NCBI GenBank assembly: GCA_028819495.1
Contig: JAPPLI010000086.1
Coordinates: 62,001 to 126,000 of the forward strand
From: Gammaproteobacteria bacterium
GTDB taxonomy: Bacteria > Pseudomonadota > Gammaproteobacteria > Eutrophobiales > Eutrophobiaceae
DNA length: 64,000 nucleotides
Direction: 5' to 3'
In this document: positions 1 through 7,634 of the stretch, in pieces
How positions within the stretch are numbered: position 1 is the stretch's first letter
How the letters are laid out: the number at the start of each line of letters is the position of its first letter
The notes under the pieces: generated by a model
Database searches by the model: none
Told to the model about the DNA's origin: nothing
Seen by the model: only the letters and a program-made list of their open reading frames with translations
Made by a program: the position numbers and the translations under genes

Positions 1-124
1 GCGATCTCCGGCATTATTATGGAAAATCAAAAATGTGAGACGGCATGTTTCCAGATGATTCCAGCCAGAGATGTACAACATTTATCATGCTGTCTTATTG
101 CCACATTCGCTATGCGAAATCAAG

Positions 125-637
125 ATGACGAAGACTTTTGACTTTACATTGACATTTTCACTCTCGAGATACGGTTCCAATCCGGAAAATTACCTGGAAG
201 CGCTATTCGAAGCGGGTTGTGATGACGCAATAGTTGGAACCGGAATACCGGGTTCTATTGCACTGAATTTTTCACGTGGCGCAAAATCAGCAGAAGATGC
301 AATTCAGCGAGCTGTACGTGACGTCCGCAAGGCAATTCCCGATGCGGAGTTGTTGGAATTAAAACCCGACCTGGTCGGCATCTCCGATATAGCCGGATTA
401 CTCGGTTGTTCGCGTCAGAACATTCGGAAACTGACCACGAAAGGCAGTTTAAATTTCCCCAAACCGACTGTTTCCGGTAGCGTCCCGCTCTGGCATTTCT
501 ATGAAGTGGCAAACTGGCTGATCAGGAACTCCAGGATAAAGATTAAACCAAAGGAAGAGGATGTTGAGATCGCGAAAGTAACCTTTCAGAAAAATCTGGA
601 GGTTCAAGGAATTCGTTATCGGGCACTCGCAAATTGA
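125..637 (+). CDS. Small HTH DNA-binding protein of unknown role
   Basis: The function is not recognised. The start at 125 was preferred to an in-frame ATG at 71 because the protein from 125 begins with a compact beta-rich segment (MTKTFDFTLTFSL). The first ~80 residues (DFTLTFSLSRYGSNPENYLEALFEAGCDD region) look like a small alpha/beta domain. A middle segment around residues 90-115 (ISDIAGLLGCSRQNIRKLTTKG) has the spacing of a MerR/excisionase-type helix-turn-helix. The following FPKPTVSGSVPLWHFYEVANWL is typical of proteins whose helix-turn-helix is followed by a wing and a tryptophan helix. It lies 192 bp upstream of the Fic gene on the same strand and could be an accessory regulator; that link is inference. 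Confidence 0.6.
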   Translation: MTKTFDFTLTFSLSRYGSNPENYLEALFEAGCDDAIVGTGIPGSIALNFSRGAKSAEDAIQRAVRDVRKAIPDAELLELKPDLVGISDIAGLLGCSRQNIRKLTTKGSLNFPKPTVSGSVPLWHFYEVANWLIRNSRIKIKPKEEDVEIAKVTFQKNLEVQGIRYRALAN

Positions 638-660
638 CAATGAATTCCAGGGACACTGAC

Positions 661-829
661 TTTATTTTAGTCAAGACCATTCTAAAATATCCTTTATTTT
701 AGTCATGTACGGCAGCTGGCGCCCCATTTCGACCTGATCACCATTATTCGCAAAAATACCATATATATTGCAAATCCTTAACAAATATGCTACAGTTTTT
801 GTTATTTTCGGCAAAAACTCTGGCAAATA
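661..829 (+). promoter_or_regulatory. Upstream region of the Fic gene with a 13-bp direct repeat
   Basis: TTTATTTTAGTCA occurs twice (661-673 and 693-705), start to start 32 bp, close to three helical turns, with the complementary TCTAAAATA between. The rest is AT-rich and ends in short GGCAAA iterations just before the start codon at 830. AbiEi-type proteins are known to autorepress from repeats in their promoters, so this may be the operator of the downstream gene. That assignment is inference. Confidence 0.4.
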
Positions 830-2320
830 ATGGCAAATCTCCTCCTGGTTACCGATGTCTCCACGCGTACGGCCCTGCAAAGGCGTTATCGCCGCGGTGA
901 ACTGACGCGGGTGCGCAATGGTGTCTATGTGGATAGCCATGACCCTGCTGAGATAGTGAAGGTTCTAAGCACGGAGTGGGTGGCGATTGCCAATTTTCTC
1001 TTCGCCGATCCGGTTGCTGTTTACAGAACAGCATTTGAACTCGGCCCCGTCAACAACCGCGTCTATTTGATGGTGGCCCGGGGCAAACGCCGTAGCGTCA
1101 CTGTCGGCTCGCTGCAACTGAGCATTGAAGCCGGCGACGTGGAACATGGCATCGAGCCCGCCGGCCCGGCGATGCGGCGCAGCAATGTGCCGCGGCAACT
1201 GCTGGAAAATCTCACGTCGGTACGTACTGAAAAAGGCTTTAAGAAGAAATTGGGGCGAGCGTGGGTGGAGGAACAATTACTGAATGAAGTGGCTGTTCGC
1301 GGTGAAGCCGGCATAAACCGGCTGAGAGACGAAGCCGCCGCTTTGGCGCCATTGCTTGGTATGGAGGGGCAACAGCAACAACTCAATAAAATGGTATCAG
1401 CCATATTAAAGACCCATCCGATGGATGGTGTCTTAACGACACGCGCGGGTTACGCTCATGCGCTGGGCAAGCCCTTCGACCGGGAAAGGCTCGAGCGTTT
1501 TTCGGCGTTATCAAGCTACCTCAATAAACTCGATTTAAGTGAATCCGCCTACACCTATGATAATGCCGGTTGGCGCAATCTTGCTTTCTTTGAAAGTTAT
1601 TTCTCAAATTATATCGAGGGGACACAATTTACTATTGAAGAAGCCGAAGATATCGTCACCACCGGCCGGGTGCTGTATCAACGACATGAAGACAGCCATG
1701 ATTTGTTGTCCCATATTGACATAACGCGTGACCATGCTGAAATGACCCGTACCCCTTCTACCGCCGACAGTTTGCTCGACATACTTAAATCACGGCACGG
1801 TATCTTGCTGGCGCAACGTCCCGACAAACGGCCGGGTCAATTCAAGAACGCGCCCAATCAGGCCGGCACGACGTATTTTGTCCTGCCGGAACAGGTTGAG
1901 GGCACCCTGTTACAGGGGTTTGACTTATACAGGCACGTGAAGGCCGGTATCAAACGCGCATTATTCATGCATTTTCTCGTAGCTGAAGTACATCCATTCA
2001 ATGACGGCAATGGACGCATGGCGCGGATAATGATGAACGCTGAATTGGTGGCGGCTGATCAACATAAAATCATCGTGCCAACAGTGTGCCGTGAAAATTA
2101 CCTGGGTGGTTTACGCCAGGCGACGCGGCAGGACAGCTTTCGCACAATCACCAAAGTATTGCACCAGTTGCAGCAATACAGCGCCGCGCGAAACTGGTCA
2201 GATCTCAACGATGTCAAGACACAATTGCTGACCCATGCAGCCGACCAGGACGCCAATGACGGGCTGATGATATTTAACAAACTGCTGAGTCAATATACAG
2301 GGGATTACCAGGCGGGCTGA
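830..2320 (+). CDS. Fic family protein with N-terminal AbiEi-like winged helix
   Basis: Fic enzymes transfer AMP or other nucleotide-derived groups to protein side chains. The canonical motif HPFNDGNGRMAR is at residues 388-399, so the catalytic His, acidic residue and phosphate-binding loop are all present. An inhibitory-helix motif S-N-Y-I-E-G at 259-264 fits the S/T-x3-E-G/N consensus of class II Fic proteins, whose own N-terminal helix blocks ATP orientation. The first ~130 residues (VTDVSTRTALQRRYRRGELTRVRNGVYV) look like the winged helix of AbiEi antitoxins and transcriptional regulators. So antitoxin-like DNA binding, inhibition helix and catalytic domain lie in one chain of 496 residues, longer than typical Fic proteins. 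It may be a self-contained toxin-antitoxin or phage-defence protein. The Fic assignment is firm and the AbiEi similarity moderate. Confidence 0.85.
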   Translation: MANLLLVTDVSTRTALQRRYRRGELTRVRNGVYVDSHDPAEIVKVLSTEWVAIANFLFADPVAVYRTAFELGPVNNRVYLMVARGKRRSVTVGSLQLSIEAGDVEHGIEPAGPAMRRSNVPRQLLENLTSVRTEKGFKKKLGRAWVEEQLLNEVAVRGEAGINRLRDEAAALAPLLGMEGQQQQLNKMVSAILKTHPMDGVLTTRAGYAHALGKPFDRERLERFSALSSYLNKLDLSESAYTYDNAGWRNLAFFESYFSNYIEGTQFTIEEAEDIVTTGRVLYQRHEDSHDLLSHIDITRDHAEMTRTPSTADSLLDILKSRHGILLAQRPDKRPGQFKNAPNQAGTTYFVLPEQVEGTLLQGFDLYRHVKAGIKRALFMHFLVAEVHPFNDGNGRMARIMMNAELVAADQHKIIVPTVCRENYLGGLRQATRQDSFRTITKVLHQLQQYSAARNWSDLNDVKTQLLTHAADQDANDGLMIFNKLLSQYTGDYQAG

Positions 2321-2414
2321 TCATCCCGGTCCGTCTCCGCCACCCACATCCGATTGTCCCTTCCTGGATTCTGTGGGTAAAATAGAAGGGATACCCAACC
2401 ATTGCAGGTGTGTC

Positions 2415-4883
2415 ATGAAAACGCATCCATCAACCAGGATTTTTGTGTTCTCCCTTTTGTTTCTTCTTTACGGCTGTGAGCCTGCCACCGATGAAGCGGA
2501 ACAGCCGGGTTCTCTCGAACAGCAGGTAGAGGGACTCTGGTTCTACACCGGTTTGATTACCGCGAATGGCGAGGAGGAGCCGCTGGATGGCATCTTCCTG
2601 TTCAGGGACGGTTTTTTTGTGCAATACGCCCAGTTCACGGGCGCATCGGCCCGGGAACAGGGAGCGATGGCCCATGCGGGACCGTACTCTGAAGGCGACG
2701 GTTTCATTCGCCTGGCGGCAGAGCAGACCCTCAGCACGGCGCCGTCAGAATCTCCCCCGCTCACGTCCCGCGGCCTTACGGAGCACGAGGTTGATGTCCA
2801 GCGCGTGGATGATGAACTGACATTGAACTTCATGCGCAGCGGAACGGTGCAAAAGTTTGTGCGCGCCGGATCCGGTGAGGGCAAGGTGTACAGGCTGGAA
2901 AACGGCGCGCTGGCGCTCGTGGACGGCTATCTTGTTCTTGTCAGCGGTGATGAAAACGGAGTCGAAACCGGGTATGGCCGCTATGAAGCGGAAAATGGCG
3001 CCCTCAGGGTTGACCTGGACTACTGGACGTCAGCGGACAAAACTTCAGCCTCCAATAAAAACCATACCGGCATGAACGCCACATTTGATGGTGAGAGCCT
3101 GACGCTGGAAGATGGCCGGCGCTTTCACGTCCTGACCCCGGGCCGGCACGAACTGGAAAAAAAGACGTGGAAGGAGGTCGAAGCAGCCCTTGAGCAGGGA
3201 ATTGATACCGCGATTATTACCATCGGGGCGACTGAACAGCACGGACCGCAACTGGCCCTGGCAACCGACTCGGCCTCCGGCGACTGCCTGGCGCGCATGG
3301 TTGCAGAACGGGTAGGGCAGGCCCTTATCACGCCCAACATCCGGGTCGGCATCTCTCCCCATCACATGCGCTTCGCCGGTACGATCAGCGTGCGCGCTCC
3401 GATACTCAAATCCCTGGTCTACGAATACGTCCACAGTCTCGCCTGGCACGGGTTCCGCCACATTGCCATTATTCCGACCCACGGCACTAACTTTCCCATG
3501 GCCGGCGAACTGGAACCGGAACTTCAGAGGCTTTATCCCCATGTAAACATTTTTTCCTATTCCGATGCCGATGCCTATCTTGGGTCGGCGGCCGTTGTCT
3601 CGGAACACCTGGGAATCGACCCTGCAACGGCAGGCACTCACGCCGGCCTGTCGGAAACGGCTTTCATGCTGGCCTGCCAACCGGACCTGGTTGACCTGGA
3701 AAGCGCTGAACAGGGTTTCATGGGTGATGCCATGGCGATGGGTGAAAAGCTCAACCGCGACGGCACCCATAGCATCTCGCCGATAGGCGTCCTGGGCGAC
3801 CCGCGCGGCGCCACTGTCGAAGCGGGCAGGGAATACCTGGAAAGCCGGGCTGCGCTGCTTGCCGACTATGTCATGGAACGGCGGGAGGGATGGACGCTGG
3901 AAATCCCGGGCGACCTGCCTTACGGCGGTTTGCCGGAGCCGGAAGGCGACCTGGCCGATGCCGTCAGGGCGCGCCGGAACGGAGACTTCGACACGGCCCG
4001 GCAACTGTTGCAGGAGAAACTGCAGGAGCAACCCGGTGACCCCATGATTGTCCTGGAACTTGCCAGGATAGACACCCTCGAGGACAGGATCGATTCGGCC
4101 AGGGCAAGCCTTGAGGCGTTGCTCACTGAAACAACCGATAATGAGACTCGGGAGAAGATTCACGATGAACTGGCGCTGCTTTCCACCTACCAGGGCAGGT
4201 TTTCCCAGGCCGCAGAGCACAAGCTGGAATCCAAACGTCTCCGGGGCCTGCGTAACGATCCGGCGGGTGAAGGGCTCAAGCTGTTCTACATCGCTTATTT
4301 CCAGGCCGAAACCGGCCGGGTCGATGAAGCGATCGAGAGCTATGGGCAGGCGCTGGAACTGGCGCGGGATCCGAGTGATATAAATCTGGATATCGAGCAC
4401 CTGGTCGGCCTTGCCCTGGTCAAGAAAGGGCGGCTGCTCGATGCCGCCCAGCGCCTGCGGGTGATCGGCGACTCTGTGAACGAGCCCGAATTCCGTTCGC
4501 ATATTCGCCGCTTCTATCACCTTAACGGCGAAATTCTCCTGCTACTGAACCGGCCGGAAGATGCGGCAATGAACTTCCAGGCTGCCTTGAAGATATATGA
4601 CCATCCCCTGTACCGTGAGAGCATGGCCCGGGCCAAATGGCAGGCAGGCGACCTGGAGGGCGCCATCGCCGAGATGGAAAGACTGGTCGCCCTTACCGAC
4701 CCCAGGCTGGACATTCCCATCCATTATGTAAAAGCCCATTATCAACTGGGCCAACTGTATGAACAGCAGGGTGACCGGGACCGCGCCCTTGATTGGTATC
4801 GCCGCTTCCTGCAGTTCTGGGGGTCGAGCGACATGGACCTCGAGGAAATCCGGGAGGCGCGCAGTAAATTGCCGGCTGATTGA
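2415..4883 (+). CDS. Lipoprotein with creatininase-family domain and TPR repeats
   Basis: The ATG at 2415 gives a clean lipoprotein signal (MKTHPSTRIFVFSLLFLLYGC), so an ATG at 2373 is less likely. The mature protein should be anchored in the periplasm. Residues ~30-240 form a beta-rich domain of unknown type. Residues ~260-490 are a creatininase/MftE-like amidohydrolase domain with the metal-site motif ATEQHGPQLALATDS near 270, a later HGTN and a GTHAGLSETAFML segment. The C-terminal ~300 residues are tetratricopeptide repeats (for example LEQGDRDRALDWYRRFL-type helices). Creatininase-family enzymes hydrolyse cyclic amides such as creatinine; fusion to a secreted, TPR-bearing lipoprotein is unusual. 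A second, collapsed copy of the gene's 3' end is seen at 19824-19882. The substrate is unknown. Confidence 0.8.
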   Translation: MKTHPSTRIFVFSLLFLLYGCEPATDEAEQPGSLEQQVEGLWFYTGLITANGEEEPLDGIFLFRDGFFVQYAQFTGASAREQGAMAHAGPYSEGDGFIRLAAEQTLSTAPSESPPLTSRGLTEHEVDVQRVDDELTLNFMRSGTVQKFVRAGSGEGKVYRLENGALALVDGYLVLVSGDENGVETGYGRYEAENGALRVDLDYWTSADKTSASNKNHTGMNATFDGESLTLEDGRRFHVLTPGRHELEKKTWKEVEAALEQGIDTAIITIGATEQHGPQLALATDSASGDCLARMVAERVGQALITPNIRVGISPHHMRFAGTISVRAPILKSLVYEYVHSLAWHGFRHIAIIPTHGTNFPMAGELEPELQRLYPHVNIFSYSDADAYLGSAAVVSEHLGIDPATAGTHAGLSETAFMLACQPDLVDLESAEQGFMGDAMAMGEKLNRDGTHSISPIGVLGDPRGATVEAGREYLESRAALLADYVMERREGWTLEIPGDLPYGGLPEPEGDLADAVRARRNGDFDTARQLLQEKLQEQPGDPMIVLELARIDTLEDRIDSARASLEALLTETTDNETREKIHDELALLSTYQGRFSQAAEHKLESKRLRGLRNDPAGEGLKLFYIAYFQAETGRVDEAIESYGQALELARDPSDINLDIEHLVGLALVKKGRLLDAAQRLRVIGDSVNEPEFRSHIRRFYHLNGEILLLLNRPEDAAMNFQAALKIYDHPLYRESMARAKWQAGDLEGAIAEMERLVALTDPRLDIPIHYVKAHYQLGQLYEQQGDRDRALDWYRRFLQFWGSSDMDLEEIREARSKLPAD

Positions 4884-4900
4884 GGAACCCCCTGCTTACT
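4872..4900. repeat. 29-bp sequence repeated exactly at 19854-19882
   Basis: The last codons, stop and downstream bases of the creatininase-TPR gene are repeated exactly at 19854-19882. Just upstream of that second site, 19824-19854 resembles 4662-4692 of the same gene. The second locus therefore looks like the 3' end of a paralogous gene with about 180 bp missing. Confidence 0.75.
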
Positions 4901-4923
4901 TCAATCGTGAATAAATCTGTTCA

Positions 4924-5310
4924 CTATCCATTTAACGGTGAATAACGTTCGCCATTCATAATTGCGATTTTTCGTACATTACCCTGCATTTCAAATGTGC
5001 CGCAGAAACCTTTTTTAAGCACTAACGCCTGCCCCGGATAAAACTCCTCGGATGGTCCGTTTTCATCGGAAATAACTATCTTTCCGCTCAGCAGATACAT
5101 AAATTCATCTTGTGGGTAGTCATTCAGCTGAAGTTTTACAGGCGCAGCCTGGTAGGCCGCAACAAGGAGTTCACCGTGCTCAAAATGATATGTCTGGTGC
5201 TGTGATTTCCCGGATAAAACTATTTCATCCGGGTATGGCGCATAGTCGTCAAGATCGATGCCTGCCAACTTGTCAACATCCAATCGTACAAGTTTATTAT
5301 TGTTGCTCAT
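4924..5310 (-). CDS. Small cupin-domain protein
   Basis: This is a single-domain cupin of 128 residues, without a signal peptide. The core KLQLNDYPQDEFMYLLSGK-x-F-YPGQALVLKKGFCGTFEMQGN matches the DUF861/ureidoglycine-aminohydrolase-like cupin group. These often sit beside amine or amino-acid oxidation genes, where their substrates are mostly unknown. It is a paralogue of the secreted cupin at 19351-19818, sharing the pattern LxDxPxDEF-SGK-PKGFxGTxEMQGN. It is convergent with the creatininase-TPR gene and lies 29 bp downstream of the TetR gene on the same strand, so the two probably share a transcript. Confidence 0.8.
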   Translation of the reverse strand: MSNNNKLVRLDVDKLAGIDLDDYAPYPDEIVLSGKSQHQTYHFEHGELLVAAYQAAPVKLQLNDYPQDEFMYLLSGKIVISDENGPSEEFYPGQALVLKKGFCGTFEMQGNVRKIAIMNGERYSPLNG

Positions 5311-5339
5311 TTAATATTTTCTCCGGACTGGAAGTACAG

Positions 5340-5954
5340 TTATTGAAATGTCTGGTTCAACGAAGCCGGCAATCTTTCCACCATGCTTTCAATGATGCGA
5401 ACACATCGTTTTTTTGTATAGACTTCGGGGTTCAGCAAGGACTGAATACATACCCCGTCCACCACCGCCAAAATCAGATCCAGTATATCCTCCGTTTTCC
5501 CGGCACGAAGGATTTCTTCTTTTTCAATGGAGTTCGTAACATATTCTTTCAGCAAATCCCGGTATTCATTCTTATTTGCATTGTATTCCTCGGCCAGCAA
5601 GGGATCATTACTGTGCCGGATCCCGAAACACATCGACACAAACGCAACGCTCTCCAGTTTTTCGGGGTCGGGCAGAAGTTCTACCATTGCGTTTCTTATG
5701 CACAATAAGTTACTTTCGACGGATTTATTGGCATTGAGAATTCTTTCAAAAGTTTTTCTATACGCAATTGTAAATGCAAATCTCAAGACGCTGTCCTTAT
5801 CCCTGAAATAATGCGACAACACACCCGTAGTAAACCCTGCCTCCAGGGTAATATCACGCAGTGTAAGCTTGTCAACACCGACGGATTGAACGGCAGCCCA
5901 GGTTGCGTGCGCTATCTCAACCCTTCTTTCATCATGATTAACCACTTTTGGCAT
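5340..5954 (-). CDS. TetR/AcrR family regulator, BetI-like
   Basis: A 204-residue transcription factor. The N-terminal helix-turn-helix lies at residues 31-50 (TLRDITLEAGFTTGVLSHYF), which closely resembles the BetI branch (VSQRDIARRAGVSTGIISHYF type). The C-terminal domain carries the LDLILAVVDGVCIQSLLNP segment typical of BetI/TetR_C ligand domains. BetI proteins sense choline or related amines. With a cupin downstream and an amine-oxidase-like flavoprotein just upstream on the same strand, it may control this amine cluster. The ligand is inferred, not shown. Confidence 0.85.
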   Translation of the reverse strand: MPKVVNHDERRVEIAHATWAAVQSVGVDKLTLRDITLEAGFTTGVLSHYFRDKDSVLRFAFTIAYRKTFERILNANKSVESNLLCIRNAMVELLPDPEKLESVAFVSMCFGIRHSNDPLLAEEYNANKNEYRDLLKEYVTNSIEKEEILRAGKTEDILDLILAVVDGVCIQSLLNPEVYTKKRCVRIIESMVERLPASLNQTFQ

Positions 5955-5997
5955 AAATCGATTGCTCCATAAATGTTAGAAAAGATTGTGTCTTATG

Positions 5998-6146
5998 GGC
6001 ACCTCTAAAAATTAGAGGCGCCCGTGCAGCATAAGGATATGCTGCCATTTTTAATCACGTAAGTGATTGAAAATGAAGGAAACGGAAAATCGCACTTTTC
6101 CGTTTCCGTCTCTGAAAATGCCACGGATGGCATTTTTAGAGGTTCC
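5998..6146 (+). mobile_element. Five-hairpin MITE-like element, copy A
   Basis: This 149-bp non-coding element starts GGCACCTCTAAAAAT and ends ATTTTTAGAGGTTCC, imperfect terminal inverted repeats with one mismatch in 15. Inside are five successive hairpins: the left-end palindrome (5998-6022), GCAGCATA/TATGCTGC, AATCAC/GTGATT, GGAAACGGAAAA/TTTTCCGTTTCC and AAAATGCCA/TGGCATTTT. The flanks are CTTATG and TTTATT, sharing TTAT. It sits between the TetR start and the flavoprotein end. No protein is encoded, so mobility would depend on a transposase elsewhere. Confidence 0.8.
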
Positions 6147-6184
6147 TTTATTAAAAAAATGCACCTTTAAACATTTAAAGAAGG

Positions 6185-7492
6185 TTATTTCGGGGCCGCA
6201 ACATTCAAATAATCCAGCCCATTGAACAACATCCTCAGCCCCCGATAGAGTAATGACGGGTTTCCGGAGTAAAAGGGAAAATTCTTTGTCGGCATATTAT
6301 CAAACAATGTACCGGCATCATCGGCTTTCAGTATTCGTTTGGCTATTTTTGAACCAAGATAGAGTGCCATCGAAAAGCTTGGTGTGGCACAGAAATGTAC
6401 GCCATCCTGCGTGCCGATATGGGGTAAGTGATCAGATGGCAATGCCAGATTACCATACCAGCAATATTCCGCTTTGATTTTCTCCAATTCCGGAAACAGC
6501 TTTCTGTATGCGTTCAGTATTCTGTTTGATTGTGTATAGTTATCATCGGCACGCAAATAATGTGAAGCCAATATAAGTCGGGTTTCCTTGTCACAGGGCC
6601 TGAAATTAAAAAACATCTGTTTTGTATCGACGACTCCACGCAAAGTGGGTAGTAGTTCCTTCAATAAGTTCTGTGGCATTGATTCAGTTGCAACAACATG
6701 TGCCAGAAACGGAAAAATTTTCTTTTGCAAAAAGCCTGTTTCTGCGCCGGAATAGCCCTGTGTCGCCAGTACAACATGTTCTGCAGTGATGTTGCCCCTG
6801 TTCGTAGATATCGTAAACGTTCCATTTGATTGACTTTGCACCGATTCAAGTTGGGTAGAGGCACATATTGTAGTGCCTGAATCCGCAAGGTGTTGAACCA
6901 TGCCGGCAGTCAATTGCCCCGGATTCAGATCATAACCATCCGGATGTACTTTTGCGCCATAGTAGATTTTATTTGCCCGGCCTCCAATTTCTTTACCAAG
7001 GTCCTGTTTGGGGACCATGTATGCGTCTGCTGATCCAAACTGCTTCTTCAGCCGCTCCAGGGTATCAGCCATAGTTTCGTAGGCTGATTTCGTGGTTGCC
7101 AGTACCAGCTTGCCGCGCTGTCTCAATCCGCAACTGATATTGTGACGCTTGATTAGTTCAAGAACATAGTTGTGGGCTGCGCGGCCTTCCCTGATCAGGT
7201 CGCATTTTTTGACACCCTGAACAAGCCCGCCGAGGTCCCCGGTTGTTGTACCGTCAATACGGTCCATCACCAACCCGAGATTTCTTGAGCATGCCCCGTG
7301 CCCGGGCCAGTCTTTCTCAATCAGCGTCACCTCAACACCGGAGCGCCGCAGTTCCAATGCGGCGCTCAAGCCTGCAAAGCCGGCGCCTACTATTGCGACG
7401 TCGGTTCTTTGCGGCAGGGAAACATCCGGTATTGACACCGGCAAGGTGTTTTCCCACCACAGCGAACGCTCATTGATTTCCTTTATCGTCAT
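6185..7492 (-). CDS. FAD-dependent amine oxidoreductase (DAO family, PuuB-like)
   Basis: A 435-residue flavoprotein of the D-amino-acid-oxidase fold. The dinucleotide-binding motif GAGFAG is at residues 36-41, followed by VTLIEKDWPGHGACSRNLGLV. The early WWENTLP and the general layout resemble gamma-glutamylputrescine oxidase (PuuB) and related amine oxidases. No signal peptide is seen, so it should be cytoplasmic. It would oxidise an amine to imine or aldehyde with release of ammonia or an amine. It diverges from the TonB receptor gene and precedes the TetR and cupin genes on its own strand, with MITE copy A between. The exact substrate cannot be read from sequence. Confidence 0.75.
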   Translation of the reverse strand: MTIKEINERSLWWENTLPVSIPDVSLPQRTDVAIVGAGFAGLSAALELRRSGVEVTLIEKDWPGHGACSRNLGLVMDRIDGTTTGDLGGLVQGVKKCDLIREGRAAHNYVLELIKRHNISCGLRQRGKLVLATTKSAYETMADTLERLKKQFGSADAYMVPKQDLGKEIGGRANKIYYGAKVHPDGYDLNPGQLTAGMVQHLADSGTTICASTQLESVQSQSNGTFTISTNRGNITAEHVVLATQGYSGAETGFLQKKIFPFLAHVVATESMPQNLLKELLPTLRGVVDTKQMFFNFRPCDKETRLILASHYLRADDNYTQSNRILNAYRKLFPELEKIKAEYCWYGNLALPSDHLPHIGTQDGVHFCATPSFSMALYLGSKIAKRILKADDAGTLFDNMPTKNFPFYSGNPSLLYRGLRMLFNGLDYLNVAAPK

Positions 7493-7634
7493 CTTGCTTA
7501 TGTTCTGTTCCGACCATACGTCTTTCAGTTCTTTTTCGTAAATTACAGCTTGATTTTTTAATTATAACAGTTATTATATAAAAAGAGTAGTCTGTAATTT
7601 GCCAAATCAACCTTAAATCAGGGGGAAGGGCTGC
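7493..7634. promoter_or_regulatory. Divergent promoter region with nested dyads
   Basis: This 142-bp AT-rich spacer lies between two divergent genes. AAATTACAG (7540-7548) and CTGTAATTT (7592-7600) form a perfect 9-bp inverted repeat. Between them, ATAAC-A-GTTAT (7564-7574) is a smaller dyad. Symmetrical sites of this sort often bind dimeric regulators such as the nearby TetR protein. A purine-rich ribosome-binding site (AGGGGGAAGGG) precedes the ATG at 7635. Confidence 0.4.

Noticed and set aside
3045-4520. Long open frame on the minus strand, 491 codons
   Set aside because: It lies wholly opposite the creatininase-TPR gene, has no recognisable family and has the composition of a high-GC shadow frame.
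4884-4923. Rho-independent terminator between convergent genes
   Set aside because: No stem followed by a T-run could be identified by eye.
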